Part shown: positions 35,756 through 47,174 of the stretch, piece after piece
Numbering within the stretch: the first letter of the stretch is position 1
Layout of the letters: every line of letters starts with the position of its first letter
Origin: Geosiphon pyriformis
Lineage: Eukaryota; Glomeromycota; Glomeromycetes; Archaeosporales; Geosiphonaceae
Reading direction: 5' to 3'
DNA: 64,000 nt
NCBI GenBank assembly: GCA_016748015.1
Contig: JAAOMT010000003.1
Coordinates: 1,372,147 to 1,436,146, forward strand
Made by a program: the position numbers and the translations under genes
Notes under the pieces: generated by a model
Told to the model about the DNA's origin: nothing
The model's input: only the letters and a program-made list of their open reading frames with translations
The model's database searches: none

Positions 35756-35778
35756 GTTTTTTTATGGAGGTCTGACTG
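35756..35778. repeat. right terminal inverted repeat, transposon copy 2
   Basis: Ends TTATGGAGGTCTGACTG and is followed by TA. The inner end is degraded relative to copy 1. Confidence 0.85.
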
Positions 35779-35779
35779 T

Positions 35780-35808
35780 ATACATATATATATATATATA
35801 TATATATG
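35780..35808. repeat. (TA)n dinucleotide run
   Basis: TATACATATATATATATATA-type run directly after transposon copy 2. It probably pre-existed as the insertion target, since these elements insert at TA. Confidence 0.8.
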
Positions 35809-35963
35809 GAGAAATTATATTGTAGAAAAATTTATTTCTTTAAACTAAATTAATTGCGGTTTTTTATTAATGATGTAAAACTCTTTTATCCAAACAATCA
35901 TGTCCATAAACAAATTTATAAAGTTACTACATGGTTAGAAAGGTGTTGAGAATACTTAAACAT

Positions 35964-36003
<40 letters not shown>

Positions 36004-36409
36004 AACACACACTTTAAAAAATAAAGTAGTTTGAAAATTTGAATGTTTAATTTGTATTTGTGTCTTTACACCAAATGATCAAAAGAATCAATTATTATTA
36101 TTAATTTTAGAAATATAGATTTAGTGAGCTCTTAAAATAAAAAATTACAATTCATTATTTAACGAATGATTTAGAATCAGCTTTTCTTTAATTTCTCAAC
36201 ATGAGCTTTTGAAATAATAAGAGTGTTTATTGAATTAGATCTACAGCTTGTTTTTATGAATTATTACCCAGAAAACGTTTCTAATGATGAAGAAATTCAT
36301 AGGATTTTAACAAAGGTAAACTATAAAATTTTTTAGAATCATTAAATCTTATGTTCAATTCATTCCAAAGAAATAATAGTCAAAAATTTTCATTTTATAA
36401 AGTTATTCG
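35809..36409. other. intergenic, AT-rich with trinucleotide repeat
   Basis: AT-rich spacer carrying the (GAT)n tract at 35966-36003. No gene recognised. Confidence 0.5.
35966..36003. repeat. (GAT)n microsatellite
   Basis: About twelve uninterrupted GAT units. Not in an open frame that I would call a gene. Confidence 0.9.
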
Positions 36410-36631
36410 TTACTCACAAACAAGATGTCTTTGAAGGTTATCTAAAGTTTTTCCAAGTGTTTGCATATTACGCTGACTGAAATCGTAAAACTCGTCTTTC
36501 AAATGATTATAATTGACTGGAATAGTCTCATCTATTTCGACACTCAATCTTTCCTTAAGATTTATTAAATTTTCAATTCTGTTCCATTTCAGATATTTCT
36601 TGTGAACAGCATTCAAAGAATTTTTCATCAT
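36410..36631 (-). CDS. hypothetical coiled-coil-like protein (3' part)
   Basis: An open frame of 73 residues with a heptad-like helical pattern (IENLINLKERLSVEID, then FYDFSQRNMQTLGKTLDNLQRHL). The same frame stays open upstream for about 20 more codons (ISEGIKMMKN), so the Met is probably internal. A second - strand frame at about 36,675-36,868, starting MKATSQKCTLEDHPATC and containing RKAQLRHIMTILYTINHR, could be the first exon. I could not find a donor and acceptor that join the two in phase. I do not recognise the family; the helical content would suit a small complex subunit. Confidence 0.45.
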   Translation of the reverse strand: MMKNSLNAVHKKYLKWNRIENLINLKERLSVEIDETIPVNYNHLKDEFYDFSQRNMQTLGKTLDNLQRHLVCE

Positions 36632-36868
36632 TTTTATCCCTTCAGAAATTTTTAGAAAATTAGAAATAAAACCAAAAAAATTTAAAGAAAAATTTTTTTA
36701 TATATACTTTTTGAGGTTCAATCTATGAAGCCTTTTATCATTTGACCTATGATTAATCGTATAAAGAATTGTCATAATATGTCGAAGTTGTGCCTTGCGA
36801 AGGGTAAAGTTTGCGGTACAAGTTGCCGGGTGATCTTCAAGAGTACACTTTTGTGATGTAGCTTTCAT

Positions 36869-37783
36869 TTATTTTCTTTTTTCTTTTTTTCTTTTTTTCT
36901 TTTTTCTTTTTTTGAAGAAAGATTTTAAAGAATTTTATAAATTTTTAAACGAAAAATATCAACTCTAAATCATAATATTTAAAAATAAAATAAAAGTTAA
37001 ATAGCCTATTTTTTCATAATATTGATTAATAATTTTTAGATATTAAATATATATATCCCTGCATTTTAGAGCTGATTCATAAATTTTATCAAGTACTTGT
37101 TGAATTAATAAAAAATGCTAATTAGAAAAATAAGTTAAATGATAAAAAGGAAAAAATGAGATTGAATAATTTGTTCAAAGATATTATTTGTGAATTTTAA
37201 AATTAAAAATTGTCTGCTTTAATTCTTAGAAACAATTTTTATGAAATATTTCGAGTCACAAATTTTTCACTTGAATCTAAAATTTTTTCAAATTACAAGG
37301 AAGAACCATTCCAAAAGATTATTGTTTTTTTATAAATATTTATGATAGCGAGGTAAATTCAGCCCTTTGTTTGCAATTTTAAAGGGAAAAAGATATTTTA
37401 TATATATATATATATATTTGATTAGACCACTTTCGAAATTTTAGGTATGAAATAAATGAGCCATACTTGAATGTAATGATGGGAAAATTGGTATGAACAA
37501 TAAACCTGAATATTGGAAACACTATTATCCTTCTTCCAGTTATTTCTAGTTATCATTATTTAGAAATACACATTTCACCAATTTTTTATTAACTTTATTG
37601 ACAGTAGTTAGTGCTTTCATGATCAACCCGACAATCTCGGAAGATGGTTAAAAAATTATATTTGTCGCTGGTTTGCTTTTATTTTATTTTATTTTATTTT
37701 TTGTTACACCAGAATTTGAAATATATCTGAGAACACTTTTGATTTCAATTCTAATAAAGATAGGTATTCGTATTACCGTCACT
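36869..37783. other. intergenic, AT-rich
   Basis: Contains a pyrimidine run of TTTTC/TTTTTC units (about 36870-36915) and a TATATATA run near 37400-37420. No gene recognised. An open frame running into lipase B from 37673 has no Met before 37784. Confidence 0.5.
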
Positions 37784-39071
37784 ATGAAACTTTTACAAAA
37801 TTGTACTTTTAACTCATTTTTAAAAGAAAAAATCTTACTATTATGGATCACCACCCTCCTTGGGTTATTCATCATCTTAGAAAAGTATAGTAATAATGAG
37901 AAAATTTACAAAATTTCGGAAAGATTAGAAGCAGCAGAACTAGATCCTGTAATTGGAAGAGATTCTTCTAAAATTGACAGTTCATGGCAGAATATGACAA
38001 GCTCAATTAATTTTAAAAGAAACATGGAGAAAGTAAAACTAGAAATGACATATTCATTTGTCCGGTACTTTCAAAGATACGCTTGGTACGCCATGAAAAC
38101 TTATTGCTTTGATAAAGAGGATATAATAGGCGAAGAAATTTCTGGTAAGACTGAACAAGTTTTTCCTTGATTTAATCTCATCAAAATTCTAATCGATTTC
38201 ATCAATTTGCTCCTTCATCAAGCTAGCTTAAAAGTAATAGATGGTGAATTGATATTTAGCGTGAAAGGTGAACCGGTTAATAATCATAATTATTGGAATT
38301 TGAGGCCTTCGAACTCTTTCATCGAATACGCGCCAGGAAAGAGAGTCGATAAACTATTTTATGAACAATATAGCAAAGTCGCTCTGATTCTTCTTAGAAA
38401 AATTTCAAACACTATTATTAAAACCGGGATTGAGAATGTGGTCGGTGTTGGTCATGGTATTGGAGGTGGTAGGTAGAATACTAGATTTTTTTTTTTTGGA
38501 AGAAATTCTTTACTTACATCATCTAAATATTTTTCTTTTTCTCTTTTATACTTAGTATTTTTAATATTTGCACTACTAGAAGTATGGAACATAAGAGCGA
38601 TATTTAAAGATTTACAAATAAAAGTAGTAACGTTTGGACAACCATACATTGGCGATAAATTTTTCGTCCAATCTCTACTTCAATACCCAGGAAGTTTTGA
38701 TATTTATCGATTCACAAATACCGATGATTATGTTTCAAGATTACCAGAAAGTTCAATAGGAACATATTATAAGCATACCGGCTTGGAACTTTGGAATGAT
38801 GTTTGTAATTGTCCGGATGAAATAAAAATTTATCTATGTCAAGGGCCTATTATTAAAGAAGGTGATTCAAATTTTATTCGAGAGAGTCAGGTAAGAAAAT
38901 TTTTATATAGTCAGCAACAAAATTCTGATTTTTAAAAGACTTTTTTATCCATTTTTCGGTTTCCAGGAATGCAATAATCAATATACTACCAAATCTTTTG
39001 AAGCGCATAATGGTCCTTATTTGGGAGTGATGATGGGCCAATGTTTGAATACGTCACCACCGTGGAAATAA
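37784..39071 (+). CDS. class-3 lipase-like membrane protein B (nucleophile Ser replaced by Gly)
   Basis: Four exons, 37784-38144, 38223-38468, 38556-38890 and 38967-39071, give 348 residues. The signal anchor is ILLLWITTLLGLFIIL (residues about 17-32). The pre-domain block is RYAWYAMKTYC. The elbow reads VGHGIGG: the codon at 38456-38458 is GGT (Gly) where lipases have Ser. The Asp block is TNTDDYVSRLP and the His block AHNGPYLG (His at 39006-39008) is intact. The oxyanion-side strand is VKGEPVNNHNYW, without the usual TFRGT. Cysteines are conserved (NDVCNCPDE, ECNNQY). The reading frame is undamaged and splice sites are good, so it is probably expressed but not a classic serine hydrolase. 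It ends 365 nt from the end of gene C, tail to tail. Confidence 0.87.
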
Positions 39072-39074
39072 AAT

Positions 39075-39104
39075 AACTATTATTATTATTATTATTATTA
39101 TTAA
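39075..39104. repeat. (ATT)n microsatellite
   Basis: About nine ATT units directly after the stop codon of lipase-like gene B, probably in its 3' untranslated region. Confidence 0.85.
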
Positions 39105-39435
39105 TTTTCTTTGATCATTTGAAGCAAGGAAAGTTTTAAAAGTTATCGTTGAAAATAACTTCTTTTAACGTATTTATAAAAGTAAATTCCTTCTGAAATC
39201 ATAAAAAGAAAATTTTAAAATCATGAATTTTATAATATTATGGATTAACTTCTCTGGTATTTCGTTAAATAGCTTTTTTATAATATTTTTAAATTTTTTG
39301 AATTTTAAAGTATTCATTACCACTGTCCGACATTTAACTAAAAAAAAAAAAGTCATTTTATGAATATATATATATAGAAAAGTAGTTTTACGATTTACAA
39401 ATTTAAATGGGCTCACAAATTTAAAGAGTGAATAT

Positions 39436-40796
39436 TCATGATGAGAGTGGTAATAATGGGTCCAGGCATATTCCCATCCTTATGCCAAGGTACGGTCCAT
39501 TATTTGCCCTAAAGCTTGTTGTATTAAATTGATTAACGCATTCCTGTGACCAAAGTAAATTCTTTAAGTGATCAATTCCAGTTCATGAATAAAATTTCTT
39601 GATTTTTTTGTGACATAATAACTTACATTACTCTCCTCGATAAAAAGGTACTCATTAGTACCCGTAATAAGCCCTGGGCATTTATAAATCATTGAATTGC
39701 AATCACAAGAATCATCAATCCAAAATTCCATCATGGAGTGAGTGAAACTATTCGTTGGCAGCCTTGGCAAGGGGTCATCATCATGGGTGAATCTATAGAT
39801 CTGAATGTATTCTTGGAGACTATTAAGAAATTGTGCAAAATAACGGTCTCCTATTCTTGGTTGCCCAAATGTGTACACTTTAAGGGATGGTTTTCTATTG
39901 AAATTCTTGACACGTTCCCAATACTGAAGGATTGCAAATGTTGCGTAAACTATTTATTTAGAATTTAGGAGTTTGAAAATTTTATTATTTAGTTTTGAAT
40001 TAAGTCAATTTAAACCAATTAAAATTAGGGATTATAACATACCCCCTCCAACCCCATGACCCACGGCTACAATGCTATCTAATTTCGTGAGCTTTTGCGT
40101 ATTTTGTAGTAAATCGATGATCTGATTTTGAGCTTGAAGGAAATTTGTGTAGAAAATTGCATCAACTTGGGTATTCGAATCCAAATATTGAATTAAATTG
40201 GTTAATCGCGTTGACCAGTAATTTAGGTAGTTAGCTCTTTCCCCTTTAACAAATAAGATGATTTCCTTTTTTTCTACTTTTATACCAACTAATGAATAGA
40301 TAAAATATTTAAAAACTTGCATAGCATTTCAAAGGAGATTTTAATTTTAATTATTCTTACCATAAATAAAGGGAGTAATCATTTGTACCAAATGAGTACA
40401 ATAAGCTTCCATAGCGTACCATGCATATCTCTTTTTAACCCTTTGTAAAAAAAATTGATCAGTGATTAATTCTCTATTCTCTGAAATTTGTCTCAACATT
40501 AACGTATTTTTCTTTTTAGCCTTGCTCCTATTTAAGGAGATTGTAAGAGAAATTTTTGAAAATAAATTCTCAGTAGTGTTAGTTTCTTGTAAAGGTTTAT
40601 CAAGAGATCCAAATCTATCAAGAGAATAGTGTGATTGATTAGATGATTTTATTAACCACCAGGTAAATAAAAAGATGACAAAAATACTCGAGAATAAAAA
40701 GATCTTTTGAATTTGGTATCCATTTTTATGTAAAGATTTTTGTTTATCATTGTATAAAATGTGAAAAGAATTTGGAAATAACAAAGTATTAGACAT
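39436..40796 (-). CDS. class-3 lipase-like membrane protein C (Ser and His both replaced)
   Basis: Four exons, 40361-40796, 40043-40288, 39627-39949 and 39436-39543, give 370 residues. The signal anchor is IFLFSSIFVIFLFTWWLI (residues about 32-50). The pre-domain block is RYAWYAMEAYC. The elbow is VGHGVGG with GGG (Gly) at 40053-40055 in place of Ser. The Asp block is THDDDPLPRLP. The last-exon block reads ANNGPYLG: the codon at 39502-39504 is AAT (Asn) where B has the catalytic His. The cysteines of WIDDSCDC and EC-x-NQ are kept. The exon layout matches gene B codon for codon around all three introns. The start Met follows an A-rich run; an in-frame extension upstream lacks a better start. 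Confidence 0.86.
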
Positions 40797-41949
40797 TAGA
40801 AAAAAAAAAAAAACCCCCCTATTGTCAATGAATAAGAGTACGCGCAAATTTTTCTCTTTCAAAATAACAATTTTTATAATGAGTTTTAACATGTGATTCA
40901 AAGATTTGGCAAACAAAAAACAATAAATTTCGAATTTTCAAGATTGATAAGCCTTTTGTTTTGAACGAGGCTCTCCTAACTTTGTATTTATATTTTTTTT
41001 GTTTCATTTTTTTTTTTGAACATTCTTCAATTAAAATGATTTTACTTTTGAATTTAAAAATTCCTAAATATAAATTGCTCTTTATCATTCTCAATAATGA
41101 TTTTCGTTACTTGAGAAGGGATTTTAGTGACCTTTAAATATCATTCTTTTACACTTGAAATTATATCTTTCAAATTAATAAACCCCTATATAAATAAAAG
41201 AGTTTTTTCTTATATATAGCAAAAATAGATAATTGAGGGTGGAAGGGGTTTAATTGAAAAATAAGAATTTCTAGTCTTTGAATAGCACACATGAAGATAG
41301 TTTAAGACTCGTTTTTTGTTTTTTTTTTAAAAATATTGAATCAAAGTTTTTATAATTCATTTGGTTTATTTTATTGAATCAAAGTTTTATAATTCATTTG
41401 GTTTTTTTTTTGTATCGAATCAAAGTTTTATAATTCATTTGGTTTATCGTATAGATTCCACGAATTAATTATCTACCCCAAAAAGTTAAGATTCTTCATG
41501 AAAATAATGAACATTCTTTAATAAAAATCTTAACAAATTACAAAATTACAAAAATAGCCAAGGAAAGCTAATTTTCATTTTTAAAACCCCCTGACGTTTC
41601 CGAAAGCTAATATGATAATATTATCTGGGAAATTCTCCTCAATGCATGATTTTTGAAAATTTCGAAGCTTCTAATAATTACCTAAAAAGAAGTTACACGT
41701 ATAAATCACATGTTTTCAAGTCAATACCGAAATTAGACGATTCCTAAAAGAGGTCCTCACACGTTTAGATGATGTATTTCTCGTCGCAGAAAAATTGATG
41801 ATATAACTTGTCATCATACGCCGTCATAATCAACCCTATCTCTAAAATTTTAAGCGTGGGATCACGTTTCGATTGAGGAGAAAAAGAGCTTATAAAATGG
41901 CAGGAGCCTGGTTTAAATTTTTTTTTGGAAACTAAGCTAAAATACTATC
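40797..41949. other. intergenic, AT-rich
   Basis: Divergent spacer upstream of gene C and of the small gene at 41950. It contains a ~40-bp tandem repeat (41338-41450). No gene recognised. Confidence 0.5.
41338..41450. repeat. ~40-bp tandem repeat, three units
   Basis: Units begin GAATCAAAGTTTTxTAATTCATTTGGTTT at 41338, 41376 and 41417. They differ mainly in the length of the following T-rich spacer. Confidence 0.85.
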
Positions 41950-42635
41950 ATGAAGCCTCTAACAAAATCCTTAAATAGAAAAATCACATTTTTACATTCT
42001 ATACTAAAACCAAATCAAAAAAGCCTAGTTAAAGTTCACCAAGAGTGGATTTTACTTCGCCCATATAGCACTTCCGGGACAAGAGCAAAGTAAGCAAAAC
42101 TTTTCAAAGCATTATAAACAACTTAAAATATTTTAATCGCAATCAATCCTAACTACGGAATATTTAGTAATGCGAACGAACGAGATTATAATGAAAAAAT
42201 CACAATCGAGAAGGAACGAGTGATCAAAGGTAAATTTGAGACTTGCGCACTTTAATTAGTTCTTAAATTATCTTGTATAATTTGCCAAAAATATTTTTGT
42301 AACTCTTTAATTTATTCTATGTTAATAAAGGAGAAGTAAAAAGCCGAATTGGATCTGCTCCAGGATGGAGTGAAATCTTAGCGTCCGAAAGTGAGGCAAT
42401 GGTAAGTCAACGAAAAGGTAACGTGATATTTAAAAAGTTTAACTTTATCCAAACTCATCATCTACAAACTTGAATTTACTAGATAAAAGCCGATCGACAC
42501 CCCATTGATCATACCTCCATTGAACAACTTCAAAGAGAATCTGCTAAAGTGTTACATCTCGAACATGATAATCAAGGATCTGACACTTATCAAGAAGCCC
42601 ATGAAATGGAGGAAAGACCAAAGTTAAAGGTTTGA
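41950..42635 (+). CDS. small protein with probable mitochondrial presequence, unknown function
   Basis: Four exons, 41950-42089, 42168-42229, 42331-42401 and 42483-42635, give 141 residues with consensus splice sites and exact phase. The first 45 residues have many Lys, Arg, Ser and Thr and only one acidic residue (MKPLTKSLNRKITFLHS... LLRPYSTSGTRA), which suits a mitochondrial targeting peptide. The mature part is helical and charged, with a striking block GSAPGWSEILASESEAMIKADRH. Its APGW-x-E-x-LAS-x-SEA-x-x-KADR look suggests a conserved small fungal family, but I cannot name it. The C-terminus is acidic. A plausible alternative end is not visible. Confidence 0.7.
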
Positions 42636-43272
42636 ATTTAATAGCAGTGTACGCTAATTAGCATACAAAGAGAGATGGGACTTTATTACAATTAGTTCAT
42701 TGTCTATCGTTGTAAAACTGTGTTCACCAAGAAATTTTCAAAAAATCGATAAAACTTAAAAATCCAATAATTTAATAAGATTTTTAAAATTACTGGGATT
42801 GATTGTACACATAAATAGTAGGTAGTATTAAGCATTGCTAAGTAAGACTACCATTTTCTGTATGACCTTGATGGGGAGGACTCCAGAGTCCTATTTTCAT
42901 CTCTGTTCATTATAACCCTGCGATCCCGGCAATTTTATCCTTTATCAGTTAAAACTCTTGAATGTATAGGTCTCATTTTGTAATGGTAACTTGGACTCTT
43001 ACCTTCTTGGCCTTGACTATCAAATGCTGAAAAAAATAGCAATATGCCAAAGAGAGCATTTTCTGACATCAGTAAAAAGTATACAAAAATCGTAATCAAT
43101 GAAAAAGTGTATGTATAGAGCTGTCTGCTTGGGTTTTGGCAAACTTGTCTTTCACATTTCATAGAATCAATTTTTCAAAAATATCCAAGTTTACCATATA
43201 TATATATATATTTATTCTTATTATATAAAAATAATTTTTTTTAATTTGTATTAACATAAAAATCGGGTTTAC

Positions 43273-43304
<32 letters not shown>

Positions 43305-43756
43305 TAAAAATAAAAAGATGAATTTTATATTATGATAACTTTATATGATTAGATGTGCTAACACACAAAATGATGATGTATATATATACAATATTCTATT
43401 TTTAAAAATTTTTTAATTTAAAAAAAGATCTGGGAATAAAACAATATTTTGATTGATAAACATTTGTAAAGTATTTTTATGGATAGAAATTACTCAGCAA
43501 AAAGTTTTCAATTATCTAAGCCTTTTTTGATTTAGTTTAATCGTCAGAAATGACATAAAATACATGATTAATTCTGATAAGACTAAACTTTTTACAGCCA
43601 TTATTTTGGAAGTTATTTCCTAAAAAGGTTCAAAAGACTTCTATTTAAAAATAATAATTCACATTATTTACATTTTCATTTTTCGATGTGGGAGTTTACA
43701 AAATGTGATTGAAACGTTGTGTCTAACTAGATAAATAATAGCTTATCTCTACGCGT
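42636..43756. other. convergent intergenic region
   Basis: About 1.1 kb between convergent genes. Contains a TATATATA run near 43197 and an (AAT)n tract at 43278-43300. No gene recognised. Confidence 0.5.
43278..43300. repeat. (AAT)n microsatellite
   Basis: About eight AAT units followed by AAAT-type units, in a gene-free stretch. Confidence 0.85.
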
Positions 43757-45697
43757 TTAAAAGAGTTCGGGATGTTGTTTTTTCATGAGGTCACATGTAA
43801 ATTTGCGATCATCGAGAATTTTTGGTATCCATCCATTTTCCTGATGGAAATAAAATATATTTCAGAAAATTTAAAAATTCTAGAAAATTCAATTTCCTGC
43901 AAATTACATACCACGCCTAACTGATAATCCCATTTTGGATTGATATTATTCTCAGTCTTCCAAGTCCAATAAAACCAACCGCTTCCTGCTTCAAATGCTT
44001 CCATTTGTAATTCAATCAGCGCCAGCTCATAATCCTTATCCGATTGTGTCCAAGACTCCCAATTCTTTTGACTTTGACAGGCACAATTTGGGCATCCCGT
44101 ATTAGGGGATTTACTATGTGTGTCAAAGCCGTTAAAGTCTTTCGCACAATCATCTGTTGCTGCTGCCCATTCACTTACAATTGTTGAACTAAAATCTTTT
44201 TCACTGAGCGCAATATCTTGTTTCCATTTAACGCATGGGTAAGCCAATTTTTCGTTATCAGAAGAATTAGATAAATTTTTCACATATCCCAAGTAATTAT
44301 GAGTGCCTTTGATTGAAAAGATTAAAATAAGTCAATATTTTATAAGTAATAAATTAATAAAGTAATAAAGTAATAAAGTAATAAAGTAATAAAGTAATAA
44401 AATATTATTTAGGAATTTCAGTTTACTCACCCAATATTTTAAACTTTTCGTCTTTGAAAAGGTCAGTATTTGACCAAAATTTAAGTCCGTAATGCGCTTC
44501 ATCCAATATAACATAAGGCTTTTGATTTGTGTCGTTATACGAGTCTTGTATGATATTGTAGGCTTTCAAATAAAAATCCGTAAAATTTCCAGTAAAATTT
44601 CGAGCTACCGGTTCGTTAACAGGTCCCAATAGTGTCACTACATCACTATAATTTGATTTTTTAAAAAAGTTTGCTAACGATTTTACCATCCGAAGAGTTC
44701 TTGCGCTATCTGTTGGACTATTATTTAGTTCATTTACAAACTCAACTTCAGTAAGCTGACCTTTGTGATTTATGAAAACGTTAAAAAAATCAGATTAGAA
44801 GAAATCCGATGATTTTTAGAAAAACTAAAAGTACATACCGTCTTGACCCCCACCAGGTACCACATGTAAATCTACATATACTCTTATACCCTGTTTTCTC
44901 GCCCAATTTATCCCTCTTAACAAAAATTGCCAGCTTGCAAGCTCCACATAATTTTCACCTTCTTTTTTTTCAATCGCCCAAAATCCTATTGGAATTCGAA
45001 CATGGTTGAGACCGAACTTTCGCATTTGAATAAAGTCATCTTCAGTGATAAACTGATCGTAATGGTTCAATAACCTCCTTTTAGCTTCTTTCGGCGATAA
45101 TGATGAGACCAATGCTGTTTCATTCGGTGCATTACTATTAAATAATGATGGGACGATGAACGGATCAAGAACCAGCCAACCTCCAATATTTACACCACGT
45201 ATTTTATAATTTGGATCCCCATAAGGAAATTTTTGATCTATTGGTGGAGTTGTTTTATCATTAGGTCTTTTGGAATTGTCAAATGTACTACTGTCAATTA
45301 TCATAAAAGAAGAATCGAGTTGAGGAAGTATTGGAATTCCAAATTTGTCATACGCAACTTCGGATGGATAATGATATGTGACATTTTTCTTTGGATTAAT
45401 AAATGACGATGGATCGGAGTCATCAGTAGCGTTATGATATGTGGCGGAATTTTTTTTTCTAGGTCTCAATACTAGATATACAATTCCAAAAACAATGACA
45501 ATTATCGTGACAATAAATGACAACAATAATTTTTTCCAATTACGACTTAATGAATTTCTGCCAGTTAATGATTTCTCTGACATTGCATCTGATGGTAAAA
45601 TGGATATTGCTGCCAAATTGGTGAGCAGTGAATCTGGAATTTCAAAAGATTGTTCTTGAGCTGGTAAAATTTCTTCATTAATGCCATGTCTCTCCAT
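43757..45697 (-). CDS. membrane-anchored GH5 exo-beta-1,3-glucanase-like enzyme
   Basis: Four exons, 44839-45697, 44431-44760, 43912-44306 and 43757-43840, give 555 residues. An acidic cytosolic N-terminus of about 55 residues is followed by one membrane segment (LLLSFIVTIIVIVFGIVYLVL), a Ser/Thr/Asn-rich stem and a GH5 catalytic domain, a type II arrangement as in fungal Exg2-like enzymes. Blocks seen: KIRGVNIGGWLVLDPFI, GLNHVRIPIGFWAI, VYVDLHVVPGG-QDG, the proton donor in GPVNEP (Glu about 335) and the nucleophile in VSEWAAATDDC (Glu about 442), then GSGWFYWTWKTE. Both catalytic Glu are present. Several N-x-S/T sites suggest glycosylation. It probably trims or remodels cell-wall beta-glucan. 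Intron 2 (44307-44430) contains an 8-bp minisatellite. Confidence 0.92.
44345..44401. repeat. 8-bp minisatellite in GH5 intron 2
   Basis: Six or so copies of an AGTAATAA unit in tandem within the intron 44307-44430. Confidence 0.85.
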
Positions 45698-47174
45698 TTT
45701 AAAATTAAATGCTGTTTTTAGTCAAAAATATGATTTCTTTTAGTTATCATTTAAAAAATCAAATATAATATCTCACAAGTATTTATTTTGTGAAAAAAAA
45801 CAAAAAAAAAACAACTCAAGTTCAGGGAGCTCTGGAAGTTCTGGAGAGAGTGGAATATGTTGATGATAGGACGTAGCTTTAAGTAAGAAAAAAATTGGAG
45901 TTGACTCAAAAAAGTTAAAACATTGAGATAAAAGCAACAGTGAAACCAGAAATATTAGCAACAGCCTCAGTAACGGACAATCATAGTAATATTAGGCTAG
46001 GATTAATATTAATATCCATTCTCGTGAAGGTGTTTCTTTTTATAGTTATACCTATTAATAGATCGTCGCAAATTAGAAAATATATTGTACCCCGTTGACC
46101 AATTAGAGATAAATTTCAAAATCCTTAATAGAGACCACAACCCGATACAAAACCAAGTGATATCATATCATGTGGTAAATGAATCGATGTTTAGAGTTAA
46201 CTGGTAATAATATATAATCATGGGAAACTATATTAGATTAAGAGAAAATACATGCCCATAAAAAAAAAAAAAAAAACTATATCAATTAAGTATTTAATCG
46301 ACAATAAAGTAAAATTAAAAATAAACCTATTATGTATTGTATTCGTCCACATTACGCAAAAGGAAATCAGATCTAGTAATTATCATCATATTAAACTATT
46401 GGGGAATGTCCACTTAATTATATAGATCCCTTTTATTGAACAACTAGCAAACATTCTCTTTTTCATTGCCATGGACACAAAGAAATCCCTTTAACTTCTA
46501 AACCAACTACATAATCATCTTCACCGAAATCCAAAAAAAATAAAAATAAAAAAAAATGAAAATTATCCTTTCTATAAAATCCGTGTACATTTACATCATT
46601 TTGAAACGCCAGAATGATTACAAGAATATTTTTATTAGGTCATTAAGTTCCTTGTATAATAAATTTCGAGAAATTTGACTACTATCTGAACCTTTGCAAC
46701 AAGAATAAGGTAAACCATTTTTATGATTTTGGTTGATAAAAAAAAAATATTTAAAATAAGATGGTATAAATAAAAAAATTTGAGCTTATTATAAAATAAA
46801 ATTTTATTTCAATTTTAATCTTTTTCTCAAATCACAAACTGAAAAACTATCTTAATTACCCATAAAAGTAATTATAATGATTCTTGTTAAAGAAACAAAA
46901 ACCTGCATGTTTCTTAAAAGATATCAAAGATTGTATGCATGAATTTACTTTTTTAAATGCTGCTACCGACAATTTACGCTTAAAACAGTATACTTTTTAG
47001 CTTTTTTTTAATTTTTTTTGCATGTCATTAAAAACTTAATAAAGCTAAAAAGTTCAATAAATATGTAGGTTAACCTAATAATTTCCTTAAGTTTATGAAC
47101 GTGTATCAAAAATTTTTGCATTATTGATAAAATATTATCAGGGCATCCGTGCTGATCTTCCTGGCATAACAACT
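45698..47174. other. divergent intergenic region between GH5 and Nudix genes
   Basis: About 1.5 kb, AT-rich, with a run of A near 46260-46276. It should hold both promoters. No gene or motif that I can support. Confidence 0.5.

Larger units (their letters stand above)
33694..35778 (-). mobile_element. pogo/Tigger-like DNA transposon, copy 2 (decayed)
   Basis: A 2,085-nt element flanked by TA (33692-33693 and 35779-35780), with the same termini and orientation as copy 1. It lacks about 150 nt near 34195 and about 33 nt near 35498 that copy 1 has. The second gap is bounded by a short AAG direct repeat in copy 1, consistent with a slippage-type deletion. Its right terminal repeat has TTTTTTTT where copy 1 has GTTCTTTT, which may weaken it. 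It is inserted between lipase-like gene A and a hypothetical gene, and is followed by a (TA)n run. Confidence 0.92.

Noticed and set aside
37784-39071. Calling lipase-like genes B-E pseudogenes
   Set aside because: Frames, splice sites, signal anchors and cysteines are all intact in each; only the catalytic residues differ.
44345-44401. Regularly spaced repeats that might suggest a CRISPR-like array
   Set aside because: Direct 8-bp units without spacers, inside a eukaryotic intron; simple minisatellite.
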